Positions 1-9,122 are shown, counted from the stretch's first letter. The stretch: DNA of 64,000 nt from Microcoleus sp. bin48.metabat.b7b8b9.023 (GCF_013299185.1 NZ_JAAFKG010000035.1:19126-83125), one strand, 5' to 3'. Numbers and translations: made by a program. The notes: generated from the letters alone by a model not told the origin.

Positions 1-566
1 TTCAATAACTTTCTGGCTGTCGAAGTCTTGCAAAGCATCGCCAAATCGGCATCGCGTTTTTGCAGCCATTGCACCGCCTGAATCAGCATCCATTCTGAGA
101 TATCGAAGTTACTCTTACCTGTGAGAGCATCTAAGCCTTTGTGATTTTGAAAGTTGTTTTTTTTAGGTAAATTTTCGCTGTGAATAGTTCCTTGTTTCGA
201 GTTTGTCACCCAAGGAAAGTTGCCAAGTATGAGCAGTCTATCGGTGCAGTGGCTAACTAAGGATTCCCAATCGAATTGAAAGAAATCTCCGTGGAAAATA
301 TCACATCTCTCATCCTGAAATAATTGGTTATTAAGTCTAATTTGTGTTAAGTAATTTTGATTTATGTCAACTCCGATAATCTTGGCTGCGGATGGAAATG
401 AACGTGCAGCAGCTTGAATAAAATTACCGACACCGCAGGTGGGTTCAATTATGGTGTTTGGATTGACATTAAGTTCTACTAATTTTCGACACACCATCTC
501 GGCTAATGCCGGCGGTGTCTGAAAATCGCCGTATTCTAGTTTTGTTTTGCGATCTTTGGAACTCAT
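1..566 (-). CDS. DNA adenine methyltransferase of an R-M system (C-terminus beyond window)
   Basis: The reading frame opens at an ATG at 566-564 and is still open at the window edge, so only about 188 residues are seen. The visible part has a FQTPPALAEM stretch near the N-terminus, a SAM-binding motif I (EPTCGVGNF, about residue 50) and a catalytic motif IV of NFPW type in the context LGNFPWVTNS, as in type II N6-adenine or N4-cytosine methyltransferases (family knowledge). The start overlaps the stop of the upstream nuclease gene as ATGA, which implies translational coupling and a restriction-modification pair. It would protect host DNA against the partner enzyme. The target sequence cannot be read from the gene. 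Confidence in the methyltransferase call is high; exact family unknown. Confidence 0.85.
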   Translation of the reverse strand, partial: MSSKDRKTKLEYGDFQTPPALAEMVCRKLVELNVNPNTIIEPTCGVGNFIQAAARSFPSAAKIIGVDINQNYLTQIRLNNQLFQDERCDIFHGDFFQFDWESLVSHCTDRLLILGNFPWVTNSKQGTIHSENLPKKNNFQNHKGLDALTGKSNFDISEWMLIQAVQWLQKRDADLAMLCKTSTARKLL

Positions 567-1147
567 CGGTTAGATTTATAAACTGCGATAACGCCTTCCT
601 GTTGTCCAGCGCGCTCAATGACTCTGCCATACTGAAGTCTCCATTGCAACGCATTAGAAATAGTCAAAAACCCTTGCAATGGTGGATTTCTCAGTATTTC
701 ATCTGCAATGTTACCTGCTTCAATTTCGTCAACAGGTAGATTTTTGTCAAACATGAAAGCTAGCAAATCATCTTTATTGCCTTCGTTATCTAAAATATTG
801 CGAATTCCACGAGTCATTTGAAAATCTGCTGTTCTTTCGGCACTCACGTAAATTGTATGCAAAATATTCAGCGTTGCAGTTCGGAGCGTACTGTTGTCTG
901 TCTTTTCATAAACAAATATAATCAGTGAATATCCCAGCCCAAAAATCTTTTGCCTTGCAGATTTGAAAGGACATGACGACTGCGGTTGCCTAACGCTTGT
1001 TACTTTCACGTCAACCAATATCCCTGGGAAATCGATGCCACTTGCTGAATTGCCATCTATAAATTCATATTGCTGCTTGAGATAGAGTCTGAACTTTTGC
1101 TCCAAATATGTTCCAACAGCCTTTCCGTCTGTGATGCCATAAAGCAA
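563..1147 (-). CDS. Type II restriction endonuclease, PD-(D/E)xK-like
   Basis: This 194-residue protein ends with a TGA that overlaps the ATG of the methyltransferase by four bases, and this pairing is the main evidence for its role as the cutting partner. A segment at about residues 38-53, GIDFPGILVDVKVTS, fits the D-x(n)-D/E-x-K metal-binding core of PD-(D/E)xK nucleases (aspartate, then DVK). I do not recognise the specificity family. The start is uncertain: the frame has no ATG near its beginning. A TTG at 1147 is the best candidate, but the frame stays open to a stop at about 1222, so a non-ATG start further upstream (the segment reading AAESQHPEPLLYG) is possible. Nothing shows it to be broken. 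Confidence 0.65.
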   Translation of the reverse strand: MLYGITDGKAVGTYLEQKFRLYLKQQYEFIDGNSASGIDFPGILVDVKVTSVRQPQSSCPFKSARQKIFGLGYSLIIFVYEKTDNSTLRTATLNILHTIYVSAERTADFQMTRGIRNILDNEGNKDDLLAFMFDKNLPVDEIEAGNIADEILRNPPLQGFLTISNALQWRLQYGRVIERAGQQEGVIAVYKSNR

Positions 1148-1199
1148 AGGTTCCGGGTGTTGAGACTCGGCGGCTGAGAATATTGCGGCCTCAGAACAA

Positions 1200-1327
1200 A
1201 GAATTTCGGCGTTGCTTAATCATGGTATGAAAAAAATAAGTTTAAAATCCAAAACCTTTGTGGATACTGGTTTCTATGACAGACCTATTTAGCCTTTCAT
1301 ACCGTAAATCAGCAACGCCGAATTTCT
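1200..1327. repeat. MITE-like element with ~32-bp inverted repeats
   Basis: The segment starts with GAATTTCGGCGTTGCT (1201) and ends with its imperfect reverse complement, AGCAACGCCGAATTTC (1311-1326). The repeat arms extend over about 32 bases (1201-1232 and 1295-1326) around a core of about 62 bases with no coding capacity. Terminal inverted repeats of this kind suggest a non-autonomous transposon or IS remnant. No transposase with these ends is in the window. Confidence 0.6.
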
Positions 1328-1445
1328 ACGGTCAGACTTGTCATATAGCGAGCCTTGCAGAATTTGTGAACATATACTTTCAATGAACGTTGGTAAGTTA
1401 GGGTGCGGTTCGATCTCTATTTATCAGTGTCCTAAGTTATCAATA

Positions 1446-1607
1446 CTTCGGACAGTTTTTCAACGACTCTGTAAGCGTTACAGCGTAAGCCCTGGCATTT
1501 TTAATGTTTTTTTGAAAGTCAGGGCTAGACTCAAACATTGAAAAAATACTCATCCCTATAGCCATCAAGGGTTTGAGATACTCGATTAGATCTAAAAATG
1601 TCCGAAG
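1446..1607. repeat. MITE, TA-flanked, terminal repeat CTTCGGACA
   Basis: The 162-bp element begins CTTCGGACAGTTTTT and ends with the reverse complement TGTCCGAAG, and is flanked on both sides by TA. An element with almost the same ends lies at 48038-48150. A TA target and short inverted ends fit an IS630/Tc1-type mobilised MITE (inference). The short open frame across it (1338-1541) is not credible as a gene. Confidence 0.65.
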
Positions 1608-1771
1608 TATTGAAGTTATATCATGTTTAGTATAACTCCCAAGTTCCCGAATTTATGCAGAATCAGGTTTTTTATCAGCCGCCCCAGGTTACAATTGAGA
1701 GGTTGGTGAAGTTAGAGTATATTATCGGAATAAAAGTGCGGGAGTTGATTAGTTTTATCGATCGATGAAAA

Positions 1772-1966
1772 ATGAAAGTTAGAGAAGTTATTAAAATGTT
1801 AGAAGATGATGGTTGGTATCTAGCTAGAACAAGGGGCAGTCACCGTCAATTCAAACACCCAGAAAAGGCTGGAACTGTAACTGTGTCAGGTAATTTAGGC
1901 GTTGATATGCCAATTGGTACGCTTAAAAGTGTTTTGCGGCAATCTCAACTAGGGGAGGAAGATTAA
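1772..1966 (+). CDS. hicA: HicA family mRNA interferase toxin
   Basis: This 64-residue protein is a full-length HicA (YcfA) toxin, a small double-stranded-RNA-binding-fold RNase that cleaves mRNA when free of its antitoxin (family knowledge). The sequence shows the family pattern VREVIKMLEDDGWYLAR, the catalytic histidine in RGSHRQF (about residue 24) and the end VSGNLGVDMPIGTLKSVLRQ. Its TAA stop shares one base with the ATG of hicB, so the pair is translated together, toxin gene first, as is usual for hicAB. No disabling change is visible. Upstream lies A/T-rich DNA and a MITE that ends about 165 bp before the start. Confidence 0.92.
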   Translation: MKVREVIKMLEDDGWYLARTRGSHRQFKHPEKAGTVTVSGNLGVDMPIGTLKSVLRQSQLGEED

Positions 1967-2172
1967 TGCGTTATGCTGTTGTAATTGAAAAAGGTGAAAC
2001 TAGCTACGGTGCGTATGTTCCTGATTTACCCGGATGTGTAGCTGTGGCTGAAAGTTTAGAAGAGGTGAGAAATTTAATTAAAGAGGCGATCGCATTTCAT
2101 ATTGAAGGACTGCAAGAGGATGCTTTTCCGATTCCCGAACCTGTTTCTATTTGCGAATATGTTGAAGCTTAA
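1966..2172 (+). CDS. hicB: HicB family antitoxin
   Basis: The 68-residue protein has the HicB partial RNase H-like fold signature: YAVVIEKGETSYGAYVPDLPG, then VAVAESLEEVRNLIKEAIAFHIEGL. It would bind and neutralise HicA. It is of the short class without an added DNA-binding domain, so autorepression would need another factor, or the last few residues; this is inference. The start ATG overlaps the hicA stop by one base. A second, orphan HicB-like gene lies at 60414-60623. Confidence 0.9.
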   Translation: MRYAVVIEKGETSYGAYVPDLPGCVAVAESLEEVRNLIKEAIAFHIEGLQEDAFPIPEPVSICEYVEA

Positions 2173-2261
2173 GAATCTGACGGTGGTTGAAACCGCGCAA
2201 GAGTCAAACTAAGTCCGCCTGCATGAACTCAGAAATAAGACCGATAGGATAAAGTTTTTTA

Positions 2262-2333
<72 letters not shown>

Positions 2334-2461
2334 GCAGATAGACATCATAACATACTGACTCCCCATTAGCAACTAAAATTTCCCAAAAAATTCAGCCGCT
2401 AGTTTCGGAGTGAAAATTCGACACAATGTGCGATCGCCCAATTGTCGATCGCACCTCACCA

Positions 2462-2674
2462 TCAATCAACCACCCACCAACCCGCCGCAGGGCCAACAAA
2501 CCGCACCGTCACCCACCAAGCTACCAACAGACTAATCCCGATCCAGCTTCCGCGAGATGTCCACTTCAAAAAATCGTCGCTTTGGGTTTTGGTGATCGGC
2601 AGCCAGGGATAGATACGCTCTTCTTGTCCGAACTTGTCCCCGATCGCCTCTTTGCGTCGTTTAGATTCGCCCAT
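2462..2674 (-). CDS. DUF2839 small membrane protein
   Basis: The 70-residue protein starts MGESKRRKEAIGDKFGQE, goes through a segment ending LPITKTQSDDF, and has one hydrophobic segment at about residues 44-68 (WIGISLLVAWWVTVRF). This matches the cyanobacterial DUF2839 family as I know it. Function is unknown; a single-pass membrane protein of cyanobacteria is all that can be said. It is 65 bp downstream of the DinG-like gene on the same strand, so the two could share a transcript. Length is typical for the family. Confidence 0.8.
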   Translation of the reverse strand: MGESKRRKEAIGDKFGQEERIYPWLPITKTQSDDFLKWTSRGSWIGISLLVAWWVTVRFVGPAAGWWVVD

Positions 2675-2739
2675 AATTTTTGTCTGCTAAATTTAGATTT
2701 CAATTCGATAACCACCAAATTATAGGCCAACAGGTCATC

Positions 2740-4269
2740 TCAAGCCTGCGTCAACCAAGTCGTATCCAAATAATCAATCCTCGCAAACGGACTCAACGCC
2801 GCTAAAATTTGCTGCCCGTAACTGCGGTGAATCACCCTGCTGTCAAAAATCGCTACCACCCCCTGACGCTCGCGCACAGGTGCGATCGCCCGCTGCAACT
2901 CATTCAACGCCGCCGGCAACAAATACAACCGAAACCAATCCCTCCGCTGCTCCTTATAAAAAGCCACACGCGCCGTCACCAAAGGATTTTCTAAAGAAGG
3001 TAGCGGCAAAGTCGCGATCGCCAGCAAGTGAGGTGCACTCAACTCCCCCTGATGTTGCCGCCAAAACTCCCACCCAGTCACCAAAATCGCATTCTCGCCC
3101 ACCTCGGTTTTTTCCACCTGCACCCGAGAACCGAACTCAGAAGCCAAAATCGCCGCCATCCGAGCCTTCAGCGGTACATCCCCCACAATCAGCACCGTTA
3201 AACCCGCCACCGACGCACTCATCAACAACAAAGTCCGAATTTCTTCCATTAAAACACCCTGAAATTCCGGCGTATTCGGCAGCGGCAGCCAGTTCGGAAT
3301 GTACAGTTGAATTAACTCGTTTTGTCGATCGGGCGAAAACTTCACACTCGTCAACTCAGGCAATCCCATCATTTGCCGGAAGATCGGAGCCTTCTGTTCC
3401 ACATCCACCGCCCCACCAATCAACACCACAGGCACAGCAGACCAAATTTTGCTTAAAACATCAGCCACCTGCACCGGCGCGCAGAATAGCGAAAATGACC
3501 CAGCAGAGCGATGAATTTGCGCCCACCGCAGTCTGCCGTTGGTGTTCCACCGCTGCCAAAAATTGCTCCAAGCAGGCGGAATCCCAGGGTTTTGCTCGAT
3601 CGTTTCAAACAGCCCTTGCAAAATATTTTGCTCTGCGGTTTCTAGCAAATAGCACTCGTCTGGTTTAGCTGGATGCTGAAACACAGCCCGCGTTAGCAAC
3701 ACTCGCGCTTGTCGGATCTCATCCGCCAGCATTGGCTCAGATTCCATTAAATCATTCCAATGGGCCGGTGCCAAACCCACCGTCAATTGCTGCCGCGTCC
3801 AAACTTCCAAATCATCCACACCGTCGATAATTGTCGGAATATTGCTGTGAAGTTCCGAATTTCCCGTCAAGCGCGCCGCCAGCCAAGACTGCGGATCTGC
3901 TAGCATCAACCCCCGTCCAGCGGCATTATGGGAATAAATCTCGATCCTCTTCGAGGGCTTCGCTAACGGCCTTTCAGTTTGCAGCCACTCTTGCAATCGC
4001 GGAATTTCCACCTCCTGCAAATGTTCCAGCAGCGGTGTCGGCGCCACTAAAATCACCGGATCCGGCCACATCAAAATTGGCATCAAATAGCTGACTCGAT
4101 ATCGCTGTCGGTAAGCCGATGCCGGCAGCCCAGTTTGGATCAGAGCGCTCCGCCCCAAGCGCAAAGCCCGCGCCACCAGTCGCGCCATCGTTAAATGGTG
4201 GGGCCAGTGCGGCTCGGAGTGCGATCGCAAAAAGCGGAGCAGCGAATTATGGACTTCTACCTCAATCAA
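2740..4269 (-). CDS. DinG/XPD-like helicase homologue, ATPase motifs degenerate
   Basis: The 509-residue protein resembles the DinG-like superfamily 2 helicases kept in cyanobacteria. The early part (residues 25-80) has a place for a P-loop (LGRSALIQTGLPASAY) but without the GxGKS/T signature, followed by a motif-Ia-like VILVAPT. The end holds the DinG-type motif VI region, GVVAIFDSRVIHRSYGQQIL (about 475-494), but with a histidine where the arginine-rich finger is expected. No DEAH box is recognisable. It is probably not an active ATPase helicase, or it is a diverged family with another role such as DNA binding. The next gene upstream (pentapeptide protein 1) is 22 bp away in the same direction, so co-transcription is likely. 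Confidence 0.6.
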   Translation of the reverse strand: MIEVEVHNSLLRFLRSHSEPHWPHHLTMARLVARALRLGRSALIQTGLPASAYRQRYRVSYLMPILMWPDPVILVAPTPLLEHLQEVEIPRLQEWLQTERPLAKPSKRIEIYSHNAAGRGLMLADPQSWLAARLTGNSELHSNIPTIIDGVDDLEVWTRQQLTVGLAPAHWNDLMESEPMLADEIRQARVLLTRAVFQHPAKPDECYLLETAEQNILQGLFETIEQNPGIPPAWSNFWQRWNTNGRLRWAQIHRSAGSFSLFCAPVQVADVLSKIWSAVPVVLIGGAVDVEQKAPIFRQMMGLPELTSVKFSPDRQNELIQLYIPNWLPLPNTPEFQGVLMEEIRTLLLMSASVAGLTVLIVGDVPLKARMAAILASEFGSRVQVEKTEVGENAILVTGWEFWRQHQGELSAPHLLAIATLPLPSLENPLVTARVAFYKEQRRDWFRLYLLPAALNELQRAIAPVRERQGVVAIFDSRVIHRSYGQQILAALSPFARIDYLDTTWLTQA

Positions 4270-4291
4270 TCGATTTCACTGTTGATATTTA

Positions 4292-5821
4292 TCAATCAAG
4301 ATAATCAAAACTTGCCAGAAAATCAACTACTTTTTGACCCACAGCCAAACTAAATTTACTCTCCTGATTATTTCCACTTCGCCGACCAAAATCCTGATGA
4401 GACTGCACTGTAAAACTCTCCTGCCCCGAACTAATTAAAATAGTTTGGGTAGGTGACTGAAAAAAGTTTGTTTCCTGAGAGACATTTATTGTTGTTTCCA
4501 GCATTCTTTTCACATCAGTTAAATTAGCCATTGCTGCATTCAATGCTTTAGATAACTGTATTATCCGTTTTTTTTCTAAATTTTGATTTGCGATAGTTTT
4601 GCCAACCGCCACCACATTTTTCTGAGTTTCTAAGGCATCCTTAAAAGGAACAATCGCTAAAAAAGCTGCTGGCAATAAATGCTCGTCGCTATCAAATCTA
4701 AAAGTCAGAGTTGTCCGGCGATAGCCCACTTCTATATTGGGAGGACGGCTCATGGCTCCGTAATGCTTAGCTATTTCGCTATAGGTTGTTGCTAAAGTTC
4801 TGTTGGCTGAGTGGTCTAAAAGTGCGTCAACCACAATTCGCACCAACCCCGGCGTATGATTTAAAAACTTTCTCGCTTCAGACGACGAATTAAATTGTTG
4901 CACCAAACTGCGATCGCCTGCGGGGCTGATGTCAACCCACTGGCAATTAATATCATCTGCAATGATACCAAATCTGGGTACCAAATACATTTTTGCTCCA
5001 GTTAAAGTTGCCCCGGTCAAATCTGCGCCCACCCAATCTGCATTAATCAAATTGGTTTCTGTCAAATCGGCATGAACCAAACTAGCATTGGCTAAATTAG
5101 CATTTCTTAAATCTGCTCCGCTGAGGTTAGCTCCACTCAATTTAGTATCGCTCAGATCGGCGCCAGTGAGGTTAGCTCCGCTTAAATCCGCCCATTTGAG
5201 ATTAGCTCCGCTCAAATCAGCACCGCTGAGATTCACCTCCTGCAAAGAAGCTTGTCTCAGATCGGCATTGCTCAAATTGACGCCGTTAAGTTCTGCCTTC
5301 ATCAAATCGGCGCCGTGCAAATTAGCGTCTTTAAAGCTAGCTTCTTTTGCTGAAGAACCTCTAAGATTTGCACCGGAAAGATTCGCACCAGACAGATTAG
5401 CTTGTGTCAGTTTTACCTCTCTTAAGTCTGCTTCAGTCATGTTAGCGTTACTGAAGTTAGTCTTGCTAAGTTCGCAGCGGACTAATTCTCCTCTAATCAG
5501 AGATGCTCCAATTAATTGAGCTCCCGTTAAATCCGCTCTGACTAAGTTTGCTACGTTGAGACTAGCTCCGTTTAAGATTGCCCGCGAGAGATTGGTGCTG
5601 CTGAGTCTAGCCACATTCAGGTTAGCTTCGCTCAAGTCAGCTTCGCTCAAGTTAGCGCCGCTGATGTTGGTGACAAATAAGCTAGCCTGCCTTAAAATTG
5701 ATTGGCTGAGGTTGATGCGGCTGAGATTAGCTTCATTCAGGTTGATTCCTGTGAAATCTCTGTCACCTTCTGTGTATCTTTTGACGAGTTCAAATCGTTT
5801 GAGAAGTTCTTCTGCTTCCAT
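4292..5821 (-). CDS. Pentapeptide-repeat protein 1 of a tandem trio, with conserved C-terminal domain
   Basis: The 509-residue protein has a pentapeptide region of A(D/N)LXX repeats from about residue 20 to 275 (for example ADLSGANLKWADLSGANL), which folds as a right-handed quadrilateral beta-helix (family knowledge). A C-terminal part of about 230 residues follows, starting near CQWVDISPAGDRS, and it is shared with the next two upstream genes. The first residues, MEAEELLKRFELVKRYTEGD, are also shared. There is no signal peptide, so it is cytosolic. It is the most diverged of the three paralogues and has the lowest G+C appearance. Function is unknown; the C-terminal domain is not one I can name. 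Confidence 0.85.
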   Translation of the reverse strand: MEAEELLKRFELVKRYTEGDRDFTGINLNEANLSRINLSQSILRQASLFVTNISGANLSEADLSEANLNVARLSSTNLSRAILNGASLNVANLVRADLTGAQLIGASLIRGELVRCELSKTNFSNANMTEADLREVKLTQANLSGANLSGANLRGSSAKEASFKDANLHGADLMKAELNGVNLSNADLRQASLQEVNLSGADLSGANLKWADLSGANLTGADLSDTKLSGANLSGADLRNANLANASLVHADLTETNLINADWVGADLTGATLTGAKMYLVPRFGIIADDINCQWVDISPAGDRSLVQQFNSSSEARKFLNHTPGLVRIVVDALLDHSANRTLATTYSEIAKHYGAMSRPPNIEVGYRRTTLTFRFDSDEHLLPAAFLAIVPFKDALETQKNVVAVGKTIANQNLEKKRIIQLSKALNAAMANLTDVKRMLETTINVSQETNFFQSPTQTILISSGQESFTVQSHQDFGRRSGNNQESKFSLAVGQKVVDFLASFDYLD

Positions 5822-5900
5822 TGTTTTTACCTAGCTGAAAGGGCGATGGACTAACTTTTATGTGGCATTAATATAAAAAATATAAATAAATTTATATTAT

Positions 5901-7463
5901 TTACTCACCAAGCTGATAAAAGCTTTTGACAAATTCAATCACCGTATTTAGGGGCGGGGTTGTAAATCTTTGGGCTTTAATTGCCGGCCCGATCGAGGTT
6001 TTGTTGACTCCCGGCAAATTGGTCAAGTTTCTGCCAAAGTCTGGGTGATAGTGAACCATCAAAGTTTCGGCGCTGGAGTTGGCCAGTATGGTTTGGGTAG
6101 GCGATTGAAAAAAACTCGACATCGGTTCGCGATCGAGGCGAATCGGCTGCATTTTCATTTCCCCTATTTTTCTAATTGTTTTGGTCATGGCGACGTTCAA
6201 TTGCACTACCAAATTTGAGACTCTGACGCCTAGATTATTGCCGTTTTGGGGTTGAATCATCTTGATCAGAGTAATGAGATTTTTTTGAGTAAATGCCGCG
6301 TCGCTAAAGGGAATAATGGCAACGAAAGCTGTGGGAAAGAGTTGCTCGTCCTGCTCTATTCTAAATGATATGATTGTGCGCCGCGAATTAACTTCTATGC
6401 TGGGAGGATTGCTCAAACCCGAGTATTGACTGGCAATTTGGCGGTAGGTAGCGGCGAGGACAAAGTTAGCGTCGGGGTCGAGGGGTCGATCGACAATAAT
6501 TTGTACTGTCGGCGGTGTAGCATTAAAAAACCGTTGAGATTCTTCTGGGGTAAAGCGCTGAATGTGACTGCGATCGCCGTTTGGGCTCATATCCACCCAA
6601 TCGCAGGTTATATCATCGGCTTTCAGATTAAACCTCGACACCGCGTAAATTTTTGCCCCAGTCAGGGCCGCCCCCGTCAAATCTGCGCCCACCCAATCAG
6701 CGTGAGTCAAATTGGCTTGAGTCAAATCCGCGTGTACCAGAGTAGCGTTCAACAGGTTGACGTTGCTCAAATTTGCCCCGTACAAGTTAGCCCCGCTCAA
6801 TCTCGCTTCATCGAGGTCAGCACCAGTCAAGTTGGCACCGCTGAGGTCGGCCCACCGGAGATTAGCGCCTCGCAAGTCAGCGCCGCTGAGGTTGGCTTGA
6901 GACAGATTAGCTTGTCTGAGTTCGGCATTGCATAGGTTCACTCCTCGCAAGTCTGCCCTGCTGAGGTCGGCTCTGTGCAAGTTAACCCGTTCCAAGTTCG
7001 CCGCTGTCAGACAAGCGCCTCTCAGGTGAGCCCCGCTGAGGTCGGCTTGCTCTAGATTGGCTTCTCTCAGGGTGGCCTCTCTCAAATCTGCTTCGCTCAA
7101 GTTGGCACCGCTCAAGTTGGCACCGCTGAGGTCAGCTCGGATCAGCTCGGCTCTGATCAATGTAGCTTCGACGAGTTGGGCTTCGCTGAGGTCGGCCCGA
7201 ATCAAGTTAGCCACGTTGAGGATAGCGCCGCTGAGGTTGGTTTTGTTGAGGTTGGCAGCGCTGAGTCTGGCAACATTGAGTTTGGCTTTTCTCATGTTGG
7301 CCCCTGACAGATTGGTGCCGCTCAGGTTGGTGAGGCTCAAGATTGCCTCGCTGAAATTAGCCCCACTCAGATCGATCCTGCTGAGATTGGCTTCGCAAAG
7401 CAGGATGGCAGTAAAGTCTCTTTCTCCTGCTGCATATTTGGCGATGAGTTCTTCGGCGTCCAT
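5901..7463 (-). CDS. Pentapeptide-repeat protein 2 of a tandem trio
   Basis: The 520-residue protein has the same layout as its neighbours: a short N-terminal helix (MDAEELIAKYAAGERDFTAI), about 50 pentapeptides to residue 275, then the shared C-terminal domain (CDWVDMSPNGDRSHIQRF, VDRPLDPDANFVLAATYRQI, SFFQSPTQTILANSS). The gap to gene 1 is 79 bp and to gene 3 is 96 bp, all on one strand, so an operon or repeated monocistronic units are both possible. The pattern FFQ-x-PTQ-x-L-I/A-NS is present in all three proteins and looks functional. Role unknown; pentapeptide helices usually act as rigid binding surfaces. Confidence 0.85.
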   Translation of the reverse strand: MDAEELIAKYAAGERDFTAILLCEANLSRIDLSGANFSEAILSLTNLSGTNLSGANMRKAKLNVARLSAANLNKTNLSGAILNVANLIRADLSEAQLVEATLIRAELIRADLSGANLSGANLSEADLREATLREANLEQADLSGAHLRGACLTAANLERVNLHRADLSRADLRGVNLCNAELRQANLSQANLSGADLRGANLRWADLSGANLTGADLDEARLSGANLYGANLSNVNLLNATLVHADLTQANLTHADWVGADLTGAALTGAKIYAVSRFNLKADDITCDWVDMSPNGDRSHIQRFTPEESQRFFNATPPTVQIIVDRPLDPDANFVLAATYRQIASQYSGLSNPPSIEVNSRRTIISFRIEQDEQLFPTAFVAIIPFSDAAFTQKNLITLIKMIQPQNGNNLGVRVSNLVVQLNVAMTKTIRKIGEMKMQPIRLDREPMSSFFQSPTQTILANSSAETLMVHYHPDFGRNLTNLPGVNKTSIGPAIKAQRFTTPPLNTVIEFVKSFYQLGE

Positions 7464-7559
7464 GCTTTTGACTTTCCCTGATGTGTTAGGTAGAACAAAG
7501 CTTTGTTATGCCAACCTTTAAAATAGAATAAGCATTTTTTGTAACTTCATGCAATATGC

Positions 7560-9122
7560 CTAGACATCTATATTGTGGAAGCCTTTTATAAAATCCAAAA
7601 TGCTGGCGATATTAGCTTGACCCAATTTTGTGCCCTCAGCTAACTTGCCTGCGCTGGAGTTGCTGGGATCGTATTTTTTAATCAGGCGCTTGCCGAAGGC
7701 TGGGTGGTGATATACGCTGAGTCTTTGGTCGCGGGAGTTGATTAGGAGCATCTGTGTAGGAATTTGAAAAAAATTGATGCTTTCACCGATTTTGGGAAAA
7801 GAACTGGAAATTTTGATTTGGTCTACTTTGCTGATAGCTTGGTTGAGAGCTTTGCTGCATAACTGGACGTGTTTGGATTCTTTGACGCTAAGTTTGCCTG
7901 CATCGTGGGATTGAATCATTTTCATCAAAGCTATCAAGTTTTTCTGAGTTATAGCACCGTCGTTAAAAGGAATAATGGCAACGTAGGCCGTGGCAAATAA
8001 TTTATCATCGCTGTCCATTTTAAAGGCGAGTACGGTGCGCCTGGAGCTGACTTCTATCGTGGGTGGCTGACTTAAACTCGGGTATTGTTGGGCAATTTGG
8101 TAATAAGTTGCAGCTAGGGCAAAATGAGCGCCTTGGTCTAAGGGCGAGTCAATTACAATCCGAACTGTGGGTAAGGTTTCGTGAAAAAATTCGTGGGTTC
8201 CTCCAGAGTTCAACCAGTAAATTTGACTGTGGTCGCCGTTGGGGCTCAGGTCAACCCACTTGCAGGTCATGCCTTCGGTTTTGATGCCGAGCCGCGAAAC
8301 TGCGTGGAGTTTGGCTCCGGTTAGGGTGGCTCCGGTTAAGTCGGCTCCCACCCAGTCGGCGCGGATCAGATAGGCGTTTGACAGGTCGGCGTGAACTAAA
8401 CTGGCATTGAGCAAGTTGGCGTGGCAGAGGTCGGCTCGGCTGAGGTCGGCGCCGCTCAATTTGGCTTCGCTGAGGTCGGCCCAGCGCAGGTTGCAGCCGC
8501 TGAGGATGGCCCAGCGCAAATTAACGCCGCTGAGGTCGGCTCCGCTGAGTATGGCTTGAGTGAGGTTGGCTTGTCGGAGTTCGGTACCTCGCAAGTCCGC
8601 ACCGCTGAGGTCGGCTCGGCTGAGGTCGGCGCCTTGCAGGTTGGCTTGTTCGAGGTTGGCTTCTGTCAAGCACGCACCACTGAGGTGAGCGCCTCGAAGG
8701 TTGGCTTGAGTGAGGTTGGCTCCTCGGAGCGTTGCTTCGGTGAGTGTGGCGCCGCTGAGATTGGCCTCACTGAGGTTGGCTCCGCTGAGTTCGGCCCGAA
8801 TTAGCTCGGCTCTGATCAGTTTAGCTCCTGTGAGTATGGCTTTTTTGAGGTCAACTCGCACTAGGTAGGCGACGTTGAGGTCGGCGTCGGTGAGGTTGGC
8901 GCCGCCGAGATGGGCGCCGCTGAGTCTGGCGATGTTGAGTTTGGCACCGGTGAGGTTGGTTTTGCTGAGGTTAGCTCCGCTTAGGTTTGCTACACTCAGA
9001 TTCGCACCTGTGAGGTTGGCTCCGCTCAAGTTGACGCCGCTGAGGTTGGCCTCAGTCAGGTTGATTCCGACAAAGTTTCTTTCTCCGGCGGCATATTTTT
9101 TCAGGAGTTCCTCGACTGTCAT
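7560..9122 (-). CDS. Pentapeptide-repeat protein 3 of a tandem trio
   Basis: The 520-residue protein starts MTVEELLKKYAAGERNFVGI, has a long run of A(D/N/K)L(S/T)x repeats to about residue 275, and ends with the shared domain (CKWVDLSPNGDHSQIYWL; NFFQIPTQMLLINSRDQRL). It is the first gene of the trio in the direction of transcription. Its upstream region is only 40 bp long before the end of an IS605-type remnant (9162), so its native promoter may have been displaced or replaced. The pentapeptide coding DNA also gives long open frames on the other strand (for example 8421-8804), which are shadows. Confidence 0.85.
   Translation of the reverse strand: MTVEELLKKYAAGERNFVGINLTEANLSGVNLSGANLTGANLSVANLSGANLSKTNLTGAKLNIARLSGAHLGGANLTDADLNVAYLVRVDLKKAILTGAKLIRAELIRAELSGANLSEANLSGATLTEATLRGANLTQANLRGAHLSGACLTEANLEQANLQGADLSRADLSGADLRGTELRQANLTQAILSGADLSGVNLRWAILSGCNLRWADLSEAKLSGADLSRADLCHANLLNASLVHADLSNAYLIRADWVGADLTGATLTGAKLHAVSRLGIKTEGMTCKWVDLSPNGDHSQIYWLNSGGTHEFFHETLPTVRIVIDSPLDQGAHFALAATYYQIAQQYPSLSQPPTIEVSSRRTVLAFKMDSDDKLFATAYVAIIPFNDGAITQKNLIALMKMIQSHDAGKLSVKESKHVQLCSKALNQAISKVDQIKISSSFPKIGESINFFQIPTQMLLINSRDQRLSVYHHPAFGKRLIKKYDPSNSSAGKLAEGTKLGQANIASILDFIKGFHNIDV

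Noticed and set aside
1338..1541. Open frame of 67 codons between the restriction gene and hicA
   Set aside because: It runs into a MITE, has no ribosome site and no protein-like pattern.
2880..3668. Open frame of 262 codons opposite the DinG-like gene
   Set aside because: Proline/serine/lysine-rich shadow of the minus-strand gene.
5088..5519. Long open frames opposite the pentapeptide genes (also 7057-7521, 8421-8804, 8875-9165)
   Set aside because: They are the complementary reading of five-residue repeats, with Leu/Ala/Ser-only composition, and are shadows of the real genes.
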